From contig JAMAHW010000011.1 in NCBI GenBank assembly GCA_023627715.1, positions 434,001 to 498,000 on the forward strand: a DNA stretch of 64,000 nucleotides. The letters are read 5' to 3'. The notes under the pieces were generated by a model. The model saw only the letters and a list, made by a program, of their open reading frames with translations. It was not told the origin of the DNA and ran no database searches. Both the position numbers and the translations under genes were made by a program. The DNA is from Periconia sp. R9002 (lineage: Eukaryota > Ascomycota > Dothideomycetes > Pleosporales > Periconiaceae). Below, one piece after another: positions 32,561-44,374 of this stretch (within the stretch, counting starts at the first letter, position 1; each line of letters begins with the position of its first letter).

Positions 32561-35500
32561 ATCTCTTTCTTTTCTTTTCTTGTTGCATGGCACGGGATTG
32601 GGGTGAGTTGGAGAGGGATTATACATACGTACATGTGGATTTTTTTTTGGGCGTCCTCGCGTGTTTTTTTTTTCTGGCTTTTTTCTTCTGCTTCTAGCGT
32701 GTCAACCTTCTTCCCCCCTCCCGTTCCCTTCATCTTGGATACATTATCGTAAGTAAGTAAATAAGTAAACTGCATATACATTGGCTAGATAGGTAAATAC
32801 ATATTGGTCACAACAAACACAGGGTTGAATTAATAAAACGTCTTTTAAAGAAGTACATGTATGAAATAGAATCAATGCAAAACTGAATATGATTGGGTTT
32901 AATTAGTATAGAGCATTGATAGTCTGAGGGTGAGGGAAGACGGACGTGTGTGCGGAGTGATGGATTAGGATGGGATGGAGAGGGAGTGAGGGAGTTGGAT
33001 ATTTGTGCGGTGAGTGAATAGGGGATGGGATGGATCATCATGGATGGGGAAGAGAAGAGTAGAGAGAGGGAGTTGTAGGGAAAAGAGGGGGTTATTATAG
33101 GATATAGGATGGAGGCTTAAGGCTTGTAATGTTAAGTAGTTAATAGTTTTTAGGGTCAGGTGTAGAGGTAGATGAAGAGGAGTTAAAAGTTGTGGGGAAA
33201 GAAGAGAGTGATGGGTGGCTGTGATAGGTAAGTACATAGTACTGAGGTGTTGTTTTTTAAGTGGTGGTTCTGAGGTGGAGGTAGAGGTAGTAGCTTAGGG
33301 TGATATAGGATGGAAGGGAGGAGGAGAGGGAAGAGTGAGAAGGGTGGAGTGGTCAGGGGCGATGGATGGATGGGGGTGGTCAAGGAGGTGAAGGAGAAGG
33401 AGAAGGAAGAGGAAGGATTGTGTTTAGTTTTGATATCTATTTTTTAAGAGTTGGAGTTAAGGTAGATTTATTGTGTTTTCATGTTGTAGTGAGAAGGATT
33501 GCTTTATTTATGATGATAGCTTAAAGAGAAGTAGGGTAGGATAGAGAAGAGTGGGGTGGTTGGGCTAGATGGATGGATTGGTTGGACTGGGGGTGTAAGG
33601 GGGGTAATAGGGAATAGAGTGGAGTGGGTTTGTGCTGTTCAGCTCCCACTAGATAAGTATTAATTAAGATATCTACACCCTATCAAGTGTCTTTCAAGTG
33701 TCTTCTTCTTCGTAATTGATTAGTGTAATCAGTTACGGTATTAATATACACCCTATAAACTAGTTCGTCCTATATCGAGATTGTGGATTTCAGACGCTTG
33801 GAATAGTACCAGTACGTATTGATACTTCTAAGGGTGTCTAGGCCTCAAGGCTAATTTGAAAAATTGTCTGGAAAATGTAGGGGGTAAAAGATTTCGTAGT
33901 AAGTGTCCAGATCATCAGGTGTGAATTTCATTGGAGGGTCTGGTAGGTTATTGTAGCTCCACCTGACTTTATTTATTTGATTTTGAGGAGTCCAATAGGT
34001 ACATCATTGATATATATGTACCTCGAGGGCTATGTATAACACTCAAGTGTTCTGTATGCACATACGTTTCCCACAGCTGGAAACCAAAAGAAAATATGAA
34101 CACCGACAAAGTATCTCATTCAGTGTCAAGCCCCGGAATCCCTCAACAACTTTTCACCTAAAGTACTACACAAGAGTTAAAGCCTTACCTAATCCAATGC
34201 CTGGGGTTGCCTTTCCGCTGCAACAACCCCGTTTCGCCTCATCCGCGCTAACGATGCGCAATGCGCATCAATCGGGCCTAGTCAACGCCGGGGCGCTCAA
34301 ACTTTGTTTCCACTCCCGCCATTGTTCACTTTAATCTCCCTTGGTCCTATTTTGCGGGGAAACGATTGAAAGGACTATCGATGTTGAGTTCTGATAATTG
34401 AGGGGGTTTGTAGTTCGATTGCGTGCGATTACGCGTCTGGAGGTGGGGTGGTGGGGGGAGGGACGGTGCTGTCTTAAGGGATGAGAGAGGGTGGTGGATT
34501 CAACATTAAGTGTCTTTACTAACTACACACTATGGTGTACAGTACCAAAAGATGCGAGGCGAGGTCGGTCGAGCGAGTCTCTGAAACGACGCCGCCGCCA
34601 TGTCAAAATGTTGCGATTGGTTTGTTAACCAAAACTCGCACCGTCACAGACCAACCCGGTTCCAGCGAAATAACGAAAAACAAAATGGTCGTTTTCTGGT
34701 ACTGCACGGTTTAGCGACGCTTTAGTTCATAAAAATAGCCTTCTCTCAATTCTGCGACAATGGTGGAATGGAGCCCAGCCGCGTTTTGCTGGGGACGTTT
34801 CAGGGCCTGGTTAACGTTCAAACAAGACAGTCTTGCGCCGGCTGGCGGCGGCCGCTCGGGCGCGCGCGGGATCGTCGTCCGCTGTTGCAGCATTTCTCCA
34901 CTTTCCACAGTTACGGTTGACCCTGTTACAAGCTACAGAAGATGTGTTGTTCCTCTTGCGAGGAGAGGTTCAAGGCTGAGAGCAAGCCTTCCCTTGTAAC
35001 GTGCCTCGTCTGACCGTCTAACATGTGTTTTAACGCTTTTTACATTTCTTGGACGTTTGTAGTAGCAGATTGCATAGCGCGGAACTGCGAGTGTTACCGG
35101 TCTCGGTGCCCACGGACGGGCTGCACTTGGGCGGGCTTTGATTGGGAGGTTGTTACGTTACGAGATGTCATCGAGGCATGGAGAATGACGGGAGAGAACG
35201 AGCAAAGCAAATGCTGCAACGGATCTACGCAAGGGGTCCGCGCTCGAGATAGAGAGCTCCGAGGGTACCTCTTTTTTTCCGAGGAACGAGGTTGGATTTG
35301 AGACAGCGGATGCGAGCGATTCATGAATCCGTCTGTCTTTGTGTGGGCGTGTGTGTGTGTGCGAGTGGAGACCCATCACGACACAGAAAAGCTTGAATGC
35401 GTTTAACGTGCTGTATGCATTACGATTCCGTTTTACCTGCCCCATGGAGTCGGCCAGGCCAACCTTGTCCACCGTTCCCTCCCCCCCCCCCGTTCTAGAT

Positions 35501-35760
35501 TTGAGAAAGTGTACGTCTAGGCTGGATGTTGGATGATATATCTAGCACCCTTCACCTCGCTCTTGTCACTTCATCATCATCCACCTTCCTCACTCCTTCT
35601 GTTCAACGAGCTTGTCCCACTGCTGCTAGTCGGCCGGATATACATATCTTCACTTCTTCTTCTTCAAGACTTCATTTTCTTCACTGCAGTGCAGTACCGT
35701 TCTCAACACTCTTTGTCATCTTTTTTTCTTGGATAACAATCCCCCCCACACACATAAACA
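32561..35760. other. 3.2-kb gene-free, low-complexity region
   Basis: No supported gene. Stretch 32880-33640 is strongly purine-rich on the plus strand (GAGG, GGAT, AGGG runs). At 33640-33780 it turns AT-rich and carries one copy of the dispersed TCTTCTTCTTCG repeat (33695-33747). At 35483 there is a C homopolymer of about 13. Open frames in 34000-35550 lack any family feature. CT-rich DNA from 35550 leads into the next gene. Confidence 0.5.
33695..33747 (+). repeat. Dispersed AT-rich repeat, copy A
   Basis: Shares TCTTCTTCTTCG followed by an AATTGAT/AATCAGTTACGGTAT-type block with 46311-46368, and the AATTAGTGTAAT/TAGTTA block with 46431-46468. It contains an internal dyad (GATTA...TAATC). 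Likely a remnant of a small transposable element or its terminal repeat. Confidence 0.55.
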
Positions 35761-37295
35761 ATGAAGTTCACAGCCACTCTCCTCGCGGCATCCCTCGCTG
35801 CCAGCGCAGCTGCGGCCCCTGCCCCCTACGTCCACGCACGTCTCTCCAAGAAATACGTTGACCCCAAGGGCGACTTCACCGCATACGCCAAGCGTCAGAT
35901 CCCCGGTCTTGATGCGTTGACTGGTGCTGCTGGTACGTTCCCCTTTCTTGCTTTTATCATCACTGCTCGATTACACATTGCTTCTCCACCCTGCACAATC
36001 TACAAAAAAAGAAGCAAACTGACTGGAGACGTATCTAGGCGGAGCAGCAGGTGGCCAAGGCAAAGGAGCAGGAGGCGGTCTTGCAGGCCTCCTCGGCGGC
36101 TTGGGCGGTGGTGCTGCAGGCGGCGCTGGCGGCGCGGGTGCCGCTGGAGGAGCCGGTGGAATTGCTGATCTCATCGGTGGACTAACAGGCGGAGCTGCTG
36201 GCGGGCAGGGTAAAGGTGCCGCTGCTGGCGCCACGGGTGCTACAGGTGCCACGGGTGCTGCTACGGGCGCGACTGGCGCGACTGGAAAGGCGGGTGCCGC
36301 CGCTGCTGGCAAAGGCAAGGCGAACGGTGCCACTGGTAAGTTTCTCCCTTCTAGCGTCATGATTGATTGAGTTGGAAAACTGACATGTACATCGCAGGCG
36401 TCACTCCTCCTGGTTAGTCTTCCATTTGACAAGGATTCCATTCAATATCAGAGAATTTCAACTAACGCACTTCCCCACCAAACAGCTTCAGGAACCACAG
36501 GAACTGCCGGTGCCGCAGGTGCTGCGGCCGGTAAGGGCAAAGGAAAGGGAGCCGGTGCCGCTGGTGCCGCTGCCCCTGCTGCTGTAAGTCGAACTCCCAG
36601 CCCGCTATAGAGTTTGATGAAAAGACAGCTGACAATTGAACAGGCCGGCGCTGTAGCTGGTGGAGCTGCCACGAACGGAACCGCCGCTGCTGGTATGTCT
36701 CCATCCCATTCCCTCTCAAAAGTCCCTTGTCTTGATTGTGACGGTGACTAACTCATCGATCAACAGCTCCCGCCGCTGGTGCAGCCGGCAAAGGCAAAGG
36801 AAAGGCTGGTGCCGCTGGTGCTGCCGGAGCTGCTGGCGCTGCTGGAAAGGGCAAAGGCAAAGCTGGTGCTGGTGCCGCTGGAACTGGTGCGGGTGCTGCT
36901 ACTCCTGCCACTCCTGCTGGTGAGTGATTCTCGCATTCAAATTGCCTTGAGAATATGTATCTAACGTGTCTGATATAGCTGGCACTGGTGCAGCTGGCGC
37001 TGGAGCTGGTACCGCTGGAACTGCGGGAACTGCTGGTACAGCTGCCGGCACCGCTGGAACTGCTGGAACTGCCGGCACCGCTGGAACTGCTGGAACTGCG
37101 GGAACTGCTGGCACCGCTGGTACTGCTGGGACCGCTGGTACTGCTGGCACTGCTGGCACTGCCGGAACCGCTGGAGCTGCCGGCACTGGTGGTAAGTTCC
37201 CCTTCTCTGTCTCTCTTCCCTCCCTTCCAAGATCATAAACTAATCCATCTCCAGCTACCGGAGCCAACACCGGCGCCTCAGCCGCAACCGCTTAA
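35761..37295 (+). CDS. Secreted Gly/Ala/Thr-repeat protein, eight exons
   Basis: Exons 35761-35932, 36039-36335, 36398-36412, 36486-36583, 36644-36692, 36767-36919, 36979-37191, 37255-37295; phases agree throughout and give 345 aa. The signal peptide MKFTATLLAASLAASAAA leads to a short pro-region ending in KR (YAKR|QIPG), a Kex2-like site. The rest is almost only Gly, Ala, Thr and Lys: GGxGG-rich, then GATGAT runs, GKGKG blocks and a long (GTA)n array. Six of seven introns are in phase 1 and one exon is just 15 nt, which fits growth by exon duplication. No cysteine-rich or catalytic module is present. Inference: an extracellular matrix, wall or adhesive protein. Splicing is strongly supported because each exon continues the same composition, but short introns leave some uncertainty. 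Confidence 0.85.
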
Positions 37296-37984
37296 ACACC
37301 TCACCACCCCTTCTTCACCCTCCTCTCTCCATCCTTCACACTCATTGCACATATACCATCCGGAGATGAGTTTTGCAAATCTTGTATATAGGAAAGAACG
37401 CACAAAATGGCTCACTGAGCCGATTAGATTATTTTGGTCTTGCATACGACCCTTTGATATTGATAAACGTAAAATGTATGGAATGAATAGATATCCGCAC
37501 TGTCGTTTCCGACGATGACTTTTTTTTGCTTGCGTGGGTCGTGAGGTTTGTGAGGTTTGAGGTGAACAAATTCGAGTGATGGAAGTTAATTTGTAAAGTA
37601 AGTAGTCTTCGTTCTTACATGTTTTGCAGAGCTCATGATTTACATCGTATCCGTCTCTGTTAAATTAAATGTAACTGTCTAGCGCTTTCGCAAATCACTG
37701 CATCTACCAAGGTACAGGCGACGTTGAAGAATTACCATTTTGGGCTAGCGTAAAGTACCCCACACATCGGTACCCGTAATCTGATTCAGTTTTATCGCAA
37801 CGTTCTTCCATCCCATCCATTACTTGTTTATTAATCACGAAAGTCTTGGGTGTAATGAAGCTATTGGGCCGAGGTCAAGGGTAGTGTGCTCGACATCCTT
37901 ATCGCTCGCAATTACCCCGAAATCCGATCTACCTTTTCACAATCTTCACCGACCGGTTCCGAAACGTAGCTTGATATCGCAACT
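37296..37984. other. Gene-free stretch
   Basis: About 690 bp with the 3' end of the repeat-protein gene and the promoter of the esterase gene. Nothing else is recognisable. Confidence 0.5.
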
Positions 37985-39856
37985 ATGTCGAGATTGACCT
38001 TGTTCTTCATAAATCTATTGAGTACTATATCAATCGCAAGCCGACCCGACGATATTGTCGATAAATACGTCTCAGCCACTATTGATCAAATTATATATCG
38101 CCCGTCATGCGAGCCGAAAACCTTCCAGAATTTGCATACAAGCAAAGACGTCACGATCATCTCTCTAGAAGCAACGCCGCAGACAAACTACAACACCACC
38201 AGCACAGTGCCATTTGTTCCTTCATTGACAGGCCTCGACTTCTGCCAGGTCAAGGTTTCGTATAGTCCCGCGGGTAGCACCCACGAAGTGCGTGTAGAAG
38301 CATGGCTGCCCCTGACGCGCGACGCATTTAACAGACGATATCAAGCCACAGGAGGGGCAGCCTTCAGAAGCGGCGTTGGTGACCTATTCTTAGGACAAGC
38401 TGTGCAAGATGGATACGCGGTTTCCTCCACCGACGGAGGCAACCCTAGTGAGGACCACTTTGATTTATCTTGGGCTCTCGAAGACGACAAAACAATCGAC
38501 TGGGAACGCCTGCAAATTGCGTATACGAGTAGCGCAGTAGATCAAATCCTGATCAGCAAACGCCTCATCACAGCTTACTACCACGATTCCGCCCGTTACT
38601 CGTACTGGAATGGTTGTTCGGCGGGCGGAAGGCAAGGATACATGCTCGCACAACAGTATCCACAGCTTCTTGACGGCATTCTTGCGAATGCTCCTGCGAT
38701 CGGAATCACAGACCTCGCTATGGGAGACTTCTGGCCGCAGCTCGTCATGAAGGAGGCTGGCTTGTGGATGTCGAGCTGTCAGTTCAATTTCTTCAGGCAG
38801 AAGGCTATGGAGGCTTGCGATATGTTGGATGGGGTTAGCGATGGCGTTATTTCGGATCCGGATATTTGCGACTTTGACCCGTTGCATGTCGTAGGGAAAA
38901 CGTATTACTGTGATGGAGAAGAGGCGGCGGTCACGACGACTATGGCGAATATTGTGAGGAGGATTGAACAGGGACCGACTACGCCTATGAAGATGCCGAT
39001 TTGGCATGGCTTTTCTCCCAGTATTAGGATGGTATGTTTTCCAAGATACCGCGATTGGAGATTGCATCACGTGATCTCTCAGATATCTTCAGACGTATAC
39101 CCTTCGCTAACCTCATACACCCACCTACAGTCCTCAGTTGGCGCAACACAACCCACAGCCGACAGACATCTCACATCAAGCCCCTACCCCGTCTCCTCCA
39201 GCTTCATACGAACTCTGCTCCTCAAAGACCCATCTTTCAACCTCACCTCACTCACCTACACAGACTACATGGCTCTGTGGACACAAGCAACCCAAAACTT
39301 CTCCTGGCTCTGGGATGCCACAAACCCAAATCTGCACCGCCTCAAAGTTTCAAAAACCAAACTCCTAACCTACCACGGCCTCGAAGACACCGAGATCCCC
39401 TATCAAAACACGCTGCGTTACCGCAAGCGCGTCGAGCTCGTCATGGGCGGCGCAAACGCAGTCGATGAGTTCTACCGCGTGTTTCTTGCTCCAGGTGTGC
39501 GGCACTGCTATGGTGGTACAGGCCCTGAACCGCTAGATCCGCTTGCGGCGTTGGTCGACTGGGTCGAAAAAGGCGAGGCGCCGGAGACTATGGATGCGGG
39601 GACAATCAACAACGACGGTGATCTTGTTACTAGAGAACTCTGTGCGTTTCCGGGGAAGGCGAAGTATATGGGGCTTGGGGACTCGAAGCGCGCTTCTAGT
39701 TGGAGTTGTGTTGGTGGGACGGAGAGGCATGTTGAAGAGGAGAAAGGGTTTGAAGGGGAAGAGCAGAATGTGCTTGGAGACACACAGGCTGGACGGATAC
39801 TTGGGGGGTTGAAAGATAGGTTTGAGGGTTTGAATTTGGGGTTGAGGATTGGGTGA
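37985..39856 (+). CDS. Tannase/feruloyl esterase family secreted enzyme
   Basis: The frame is open for 623 aa, but a GT-AG intron is likely at 39032-39130 (99 nt, in frame, GTATGT donor and CCTACAG acceptor), giving 590 aa. The signal peptide is MSRLTLFFINLLSTISIAS. Family marks: AWLPL, GVGDLFLGQAVQDGYAVSSTDGG, then the nucleophile Ser in GCSAGGRQG (about residue 210), ILANAPAIG, the acid residue in GLEDTEIPY and the catalytic His in RHCYGG. Paired Cys residues adjoin Ser and His, as in tannases and feruloyl esterases. These enzymes free gallic or hydroxycinnamic acids from plant esters; which substrate this one uses cannot be told. A retrotransposon relic begins just beyond its stop codon. 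Confidence 0.92.
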   Translation: MSRLTLFFINLLSTISIASRPDDIVDKYVSATIDQIIYRPSCEPKTFQNLHTSKDVTIISLEATPQTNYNTTSTVPFVPSLTGLDFCQVKVSYSPAGSTHEVRVEAWLPLTRDAFNRRYQATGGAAFRSGVGDLFLGQAVQDGYAVSSTDGGNPSEDHFDLSWALEDDKTIDWERLQIAYTSSAVDQILISKRLITAYYHDSARYSYWNGCSAGGRQGYMLAQQYPQLLDGILANAPAIGITDLAMGDFWPQLVMKEAGLWMSSCQFNFFRQKAMEACDMLDGVSDGVISDPDICDFDPLHVVGKTYYCDGEEAAVTTTMANIVRRIEQGPTTPMKMPIWHGFSPSIRMVCFPRYRDWRLHHVISQISSDVYPSLTSYTHLQSSVGATQPTADRHLTSSPYPVSSSFIRTLLLKDPSFNLTSLTYTDYMALWTQATQNFSWLWDATNPNLHRLKVSKTKLLTYHGLEDTEIPYQNTLRYRKRVELVMGGANAVDEFYRVFLAPGVRHCYGGTGPEPLDPLAALVDWVEKGEAPETMDAGTINNDGDLVTRELCAFPGKAKYMGLGDSKRASSWSCVGGTERHVEEEKGFEGEEQNVLGDTQAGRILGGLKDRFEGLNLGLRIG

Positions 39857-39872
39857 GGAGGGGTTATACGCA

Positions 39873-40097
39873 TCATCCAAGGAAGGTTTTGATTATATGG
39901 TATGGGCAAGCCGGCCCCTCCACTGGTTCCAGCTGGCCATGCTCCCTGTACTTGAGTGTTTGCAGCGCTATGCACTGCGGGCAGTGCTTTACCCATGCCC
40001 GCACGGTTGCTGACAATCGCCTGATGTAGTAGGTTGCCCTTATCCTGTTGTACGTCCTTTCTATTCCGAAATGCATGTCACTGTGAGCTTGTTTCAT
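39873..40097 (-). mobile_element. Ty3/Gypsy-type integrase zinc-finger relic
   Basis: A 74-residue open piece on the minus strand matches the H2C2 zinc-binding region before retroviral-type integrases: HFGIERTYNRI, TYYIRRLSATVRAW and the CPQC pair. No reverse transcriptase, protease, catalytic integrase core or long terminal repeats are seen next to it, so it is a fragment. It ends about 17 bp from the stop codon of the esterase gene. Confidence 0.75.
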
Positions 40098-41494
40098 GAT
40101 CTCCGGTACTATAGTTCGTGGAATGTACAGTCTCTTTGGGGTTTAAATACGCGTTCGGGTTTATGAAATAGATTAATATCTGCGATTTATGTTTTTGTAC
40201 GAGTATATCAGTGCTTATAAGTGATATCATCGTAGATAGAAAGATAAGGATGGTAAAGAGTCATGTATTTACAACATATCGGATGTAATGATTGTATTGC
40301 ATGCCATTAAACGGCGCTAGGGCGATTTCAACGTGCGTACTAACGGAAGGATAGAGTTCGGTCTGAACGAGCTGATAGTCGATGCGGTGGGATACGATGA
40401 AGATCTTCGGGTCATGCAAGATATCCTTAACCTCATCCATAAACTGACGCAGCTGGTCCTTCGTATAAAGATGATCACCCTCCCCCTGCTGCGAAGCATA
40501 CCGCGGGTTAATAATCTCCTAGTCCTTTAGCACCTCCTAGTCCTTTGGTAACTCCGCGAAGGCTTTGCGTTCGTACATAAGGGTTCTATTCACGTCTAGT
40601 TAGTGAATACGATCAGTTATAGCGACGCTCACTTCAAGGATATCGTCAATACCGGACGGGATCTCAGTGCTGCGTCCAACAACGTGGGTAGCCATAAATT
40701 AAGTGGGTTCAGGCGGATTCGCGAGAAAGCGTACTATATTAAGATTCTATACCTCCCCAGACGTTCGCAGAGAGTCACCTATTATACAGTTAGCATGTAT
40801 GCCTAAATAGCAGGCAGAAGGGAAGGAACGCAAAGAGTTATTCAAAGGCATCGTTTATGGCATCCGCCTCAGCGGCTTCCTTATCGGCTTAGTTAATTCC
40901 TACACCCCAGGCGAGATGTCCATTCATGAAGCCCTTCAGCCTCAAACTGACATGGGCTACCCAGCGACCGGTTAGGGTCAGCGAGCGCAGGTGACCAACG
41001 GAGAGCCCGTGATTACATCACTGGTTGCTTGTGATCATCTATATAATTAATTTTTACAATGTTATAGAACTATATTTTAAAAAACGTGTAATGTATATTA
41101 TCACGAATTGATGGATAAATATGAGAAAGATGCAAAAACATATTATATCATCTACGTTGAGGATTGTCGTTGAGTTCATGTCGACTAACAATTCATTATT
41201 AACACCACTTACTACATAACAATGTAAACCGCGACTCCTATTTACAACACACGTTAGAAGTACCCGGAATCTCTAAAATACTATAACTAAGTAGCGGAAG
41301 GTCGATGCATTGCAGTCTCCGGTATATCATAAGCCACTATTAGCCAACTTTGCTACACCGCCTAAAAGATCCTGATTCACCTTACTTTCTCCATGCATAT
41401 CGACCTTGAACTCATACGTTTTGATTTGCTATATACGTCATAACAAACACAACCCTTCCCAATTCGGAAATTGGAGCCTGGTGGTCCGCGCACA

Positions 41495-41742
41495 TATAAA
41501 AGTCGTCCGCCTCTCCTCGACCTACCTCCACAACACCATTTTCATACCTCTCTTAACGAATCAAGACATCATATCCTCGGCCAACAATGGCACAAACCAC
41601 CCCCCTCCAACCCCCCATGATGTTCCCCAACGCGGCGCGATTTTTGCGTGGAGGTTTGCTTGCGGTGTCGCTTGTGGATGACGATTTCGAAGGTGCTCGA
41701 CATTTTTTCCTTGGAAAATGGAGGGAGGTGAGCCATGAGTGA
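41495..41742 (+). CDS. Possible very small gene with TATA box
   Basis: TATAAA at 41495-41500 is followed after about 90 bp by ATG at 41587 and a 51-codon open frame ending at 41742. The peptide begins MAQTTPLQPPMMFPNAAR and has no signal peptide or known motif. A GT donor (GTGAGC) at 41728 could extend it into further exons that I cannot fix. It is a weak call that rests on the promoter-like spacing only. Confidence 0.2.
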
Positions 41743-42502
41743 TGGGAAATGGTGATATTTGCATGATTTCTGGTGGGAAAATTGGGGTATTGAGGGTTTT
41801 TCTTTCTGACCCAGCATATTATGACTTACGAAAGACCTGGCGTGTTTTTGAGTTGACGGCGTCCACTCCCACAAATGATACCCACATGTATGTACTGGCG
41901 TTTTACAGAGTTATAATTTGATACATCGTCTTCAACCCCAAAGGCCACATCCCTCTCCATCTACAGATTACACCACGAAGACAATTCCAACCAAACAACC
42001 AAAACATCTCCCCTTTCCCTCCTATTCTCCCTCCCCCTAAGTCCCCCCATCCACAACCCCCCTCCACCCAGCATCCCTCTCACTCAATTAATAACTCTCC
42101 GTCAATCTATATTCCGTGTAATCATCCGGTACAACTAAACCCCCCACCCACCCCCAGCACATTAGCATTCACCCACTCTCCCCCACTCTCCCCCTCAACA
42201 ACCCACAACCCACAACCCACAACCCACACACCAAAAATCCTCCGTAAACAACATAATCTTATATAGAAGCGGGCCATCCGCATGATCCCTGACGCCGCAT
42301 TGGATCTGCACAGTGTCGTTGAGACGGTAGGCGAATTTTACGTCGGTTGGTTATGCGTTGTAGAAGGCGGGTTTGAGGGTGCGCATAGGTTATGGGGGAG
42401 GGGTGTTGGATGGTGGGTGTGTAGAGCTAGGGCTTGAGATGTTTTGAAGGGTTGGTGGGGGTTAGTGGGGGTTGGGGGGGGGGGTGGGGGGGTGACCAGG
42501 TG

Positions 42503-43547
42503 TTACGAGCGGGTGGTGTAGTGGATAGGGTTGGGGTGGTTGGTGGTTGTAGGGGAGTGGGAGGGGAGGTGGTGTTTTGGGTCTAGGTAGAGGTAGGTTG
42601 GGCCGCAGTCTTGGAGGGAGGGGGCGTCTGTAATGTGTGAGCGCGTGGGAGTCGATTCGGATAGATATGGTATTGGAGATATCAATGTAGAGGGGGGATA
42701 GGTGGTTAACTTTGACTTTGACGTACCCCTGAAGTCGTAGAGTCCGGATTCGTGCACGTAGCAATTGCTGGCTGTTTTGTACCAAGTCCTGTTACCGAGT
42801 CAGCATTCTCACCGCCGTTTACTAGCATCATGATTGACAAGTCCAAGAGTGGAATCACGGATCATGTTTCTCGACTCTTTTTTCTAGACGCCAGTGAAAA
42901 AGAGCTCACCAACTTCCATCCCCTATCACATCCGACCCGTCATACGTAGCATTCGGCACCACACACGTCAAATCCAAATCAACCTCTTCCCTGTACATCT
43001 TGATATTGTGCATATCTTCATACCCGATCGACGGAGACGCCAGGCATTCGGTATAAAAGCGCATGCGGCCTGTCGTGTGCGTGAGGTGTTCGGGCACGCT
43101 TCCGCAGTACGGCAGATCTTTAGTATCTTTTTATTTAGGGAGGTTTGATAAGAAGGATGTAATGACATTTTGGATGGAGGAGTGCAGGCTTACAATCTCC
43201 GTTGTACTCGACGAGATCGTATTGCGTTACATAACAACCGTCTTTCGTTCTGAGCCAGGTGCTTTTTTGTTCTGTCTTAGTAAACTCTCATGTTTTCCAT
43301 AAAAGTAAAAAATAGCCTCCGTGTCGCCCACAATCTCACTACCCTCGGTCCAATAGTTCAGCGTCGTGGTGTTGGTTTGCGTGTTCCTAGAGTAGATGAG
43401 CTTATTCGTGCATAGATTATACGGACAAGTCTTGCACTCTGTTGCTCCTTCGATGGTGGTCGGTATATCTGCTGCTACTAGACTGCCACCGAAATCCATT
43501 GTAATGAGTACGGCGGCGAGAAAAGAGGAAATTGGGAGATGGAGCAT
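42503..43547 (-). CDS. Unrecognised secreted protein, five exons
   Basis: Exons on the minus strand: 43547-43343, 43271-43194, 43117-42910, 42788-42727, 42627-42503; phases agree and give 225 aa. Start MLHLPISSFLAAVLITM is a signal peptide; an in-frame ATG at 43622 would only lengthen it with polar residues. The mature protein has paired Cys (CKTCPYNLC, GCYVTQY, LPYCGS, YTECL, LTCVVPN, SNCYVHESGLYDF, QDCGPTYLY), several N-glycosylation sites (NTT, NAT) and a His/Pro/Thr-rich tail. The two GCYV/NCYV stretches look like a diverged internal repeat. I know no family with this pattern. Small size, signal peptide, Cys content and repeat-flanked position fit a candidate secreted effector; that is inference. 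Confidence 0.6.
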
Positions 43548-44374
43548 CTTTAGTTTCCACTCTGGGTATTTGTGGAATTCGTGGATCTCGGTGAAAATGA
43601 TAGGAGATTGTGTTTTTTTCATGGACGCGACTGATTGATAGAAATAAAATGAGATATCTGCCACAAGCAAACTGAGAAGCCTCCTTTTATATTCAGTTTT
43701 TGAAATGATCTTCTCCTCACAAAGAGATGAACAACATATCAATGGCATTGGCGGATACGCTACTCTATTCAGGAACAACCCCTGCCTGCCCCTCCCTTTT
43801 CACCTCCCTCTTGCGTTTTGTTTTCTCCAGCTATGAATATTGCATTTCCTTATGTTAAATATTCCTCAATCCTGCTATGGTTTCCCGGGGGCATGAAGGT
43901 CGCCTATGCACGTACGCGTGCGAGTAGGTCGCGGGACACTGGATGACTAAATTACATGTATTAAGTAAGCTTTGGAAATACGATGAACACACGTGATAAG
44001 ACACGGTACCATTATTTTTATTTGCCTGACCGGAAGGCTAGGAAGGCGTATGCATCATAGGTATAGAGAATTTGATACCGTAACTATATTATGAGAACCA
44101 GCTACAGAGGAAGCCCTCGCTCACTCCCTAAAACCCATCCAGCAATTCCGCATCTTCGCTCACATCTCAGGCTACCTCACATCCTTCACTAAAGGATGCC
44201 GTTCCCAATTCGGAAGTCTCAAATTCTCACAGCCTTGCATCCGCAGCGTGCGCGGGCTCGACTAGTCTATGGTGTTGGCAGAAGTCTACTTAAGCATGGT
44301 GCCCCGCTGTGGTCTGGTCCGTCCCGTAGTCGCTCGCCCGCCCAAGACAACCGCTTCCGTTAGCAGCTACAGCG
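43548..44374. other. Divergent promoter region
   Basis: About 830 bp between the secreted-protein gene and the second P450. No gene is seen; it includes a short Thr/Ser-poor open frame upstream of 44375 that I regard as leader sequence. Confidence 0.5.

Larger units (their letters stand above)
39857..42502. other. 2.6-kb region with transposon debris
   Basis: Holds a Gypsy integrase fragment (39873-40097) and further decayed sequence to about 41000. On the minus strand 40600-40320 reads as a once-coding segment (for example RQFMDEVKDILHDPKIFIV) interrupted by TAG stops, which I could not assign to a family. The part from 41000 to 41400 is AT-rich. Stretch 41930-42260 is C/A-rich low complexity. 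Confidence 0.5.

Noticed and set aside
36899..37270. Antisense open frame with (PAV)n repeats, elastin-like
   Set aside because: Exact shadow of the (GTA)n coding array on the other strand; the sense exons have signal peptide, splice sites and consistent phases.
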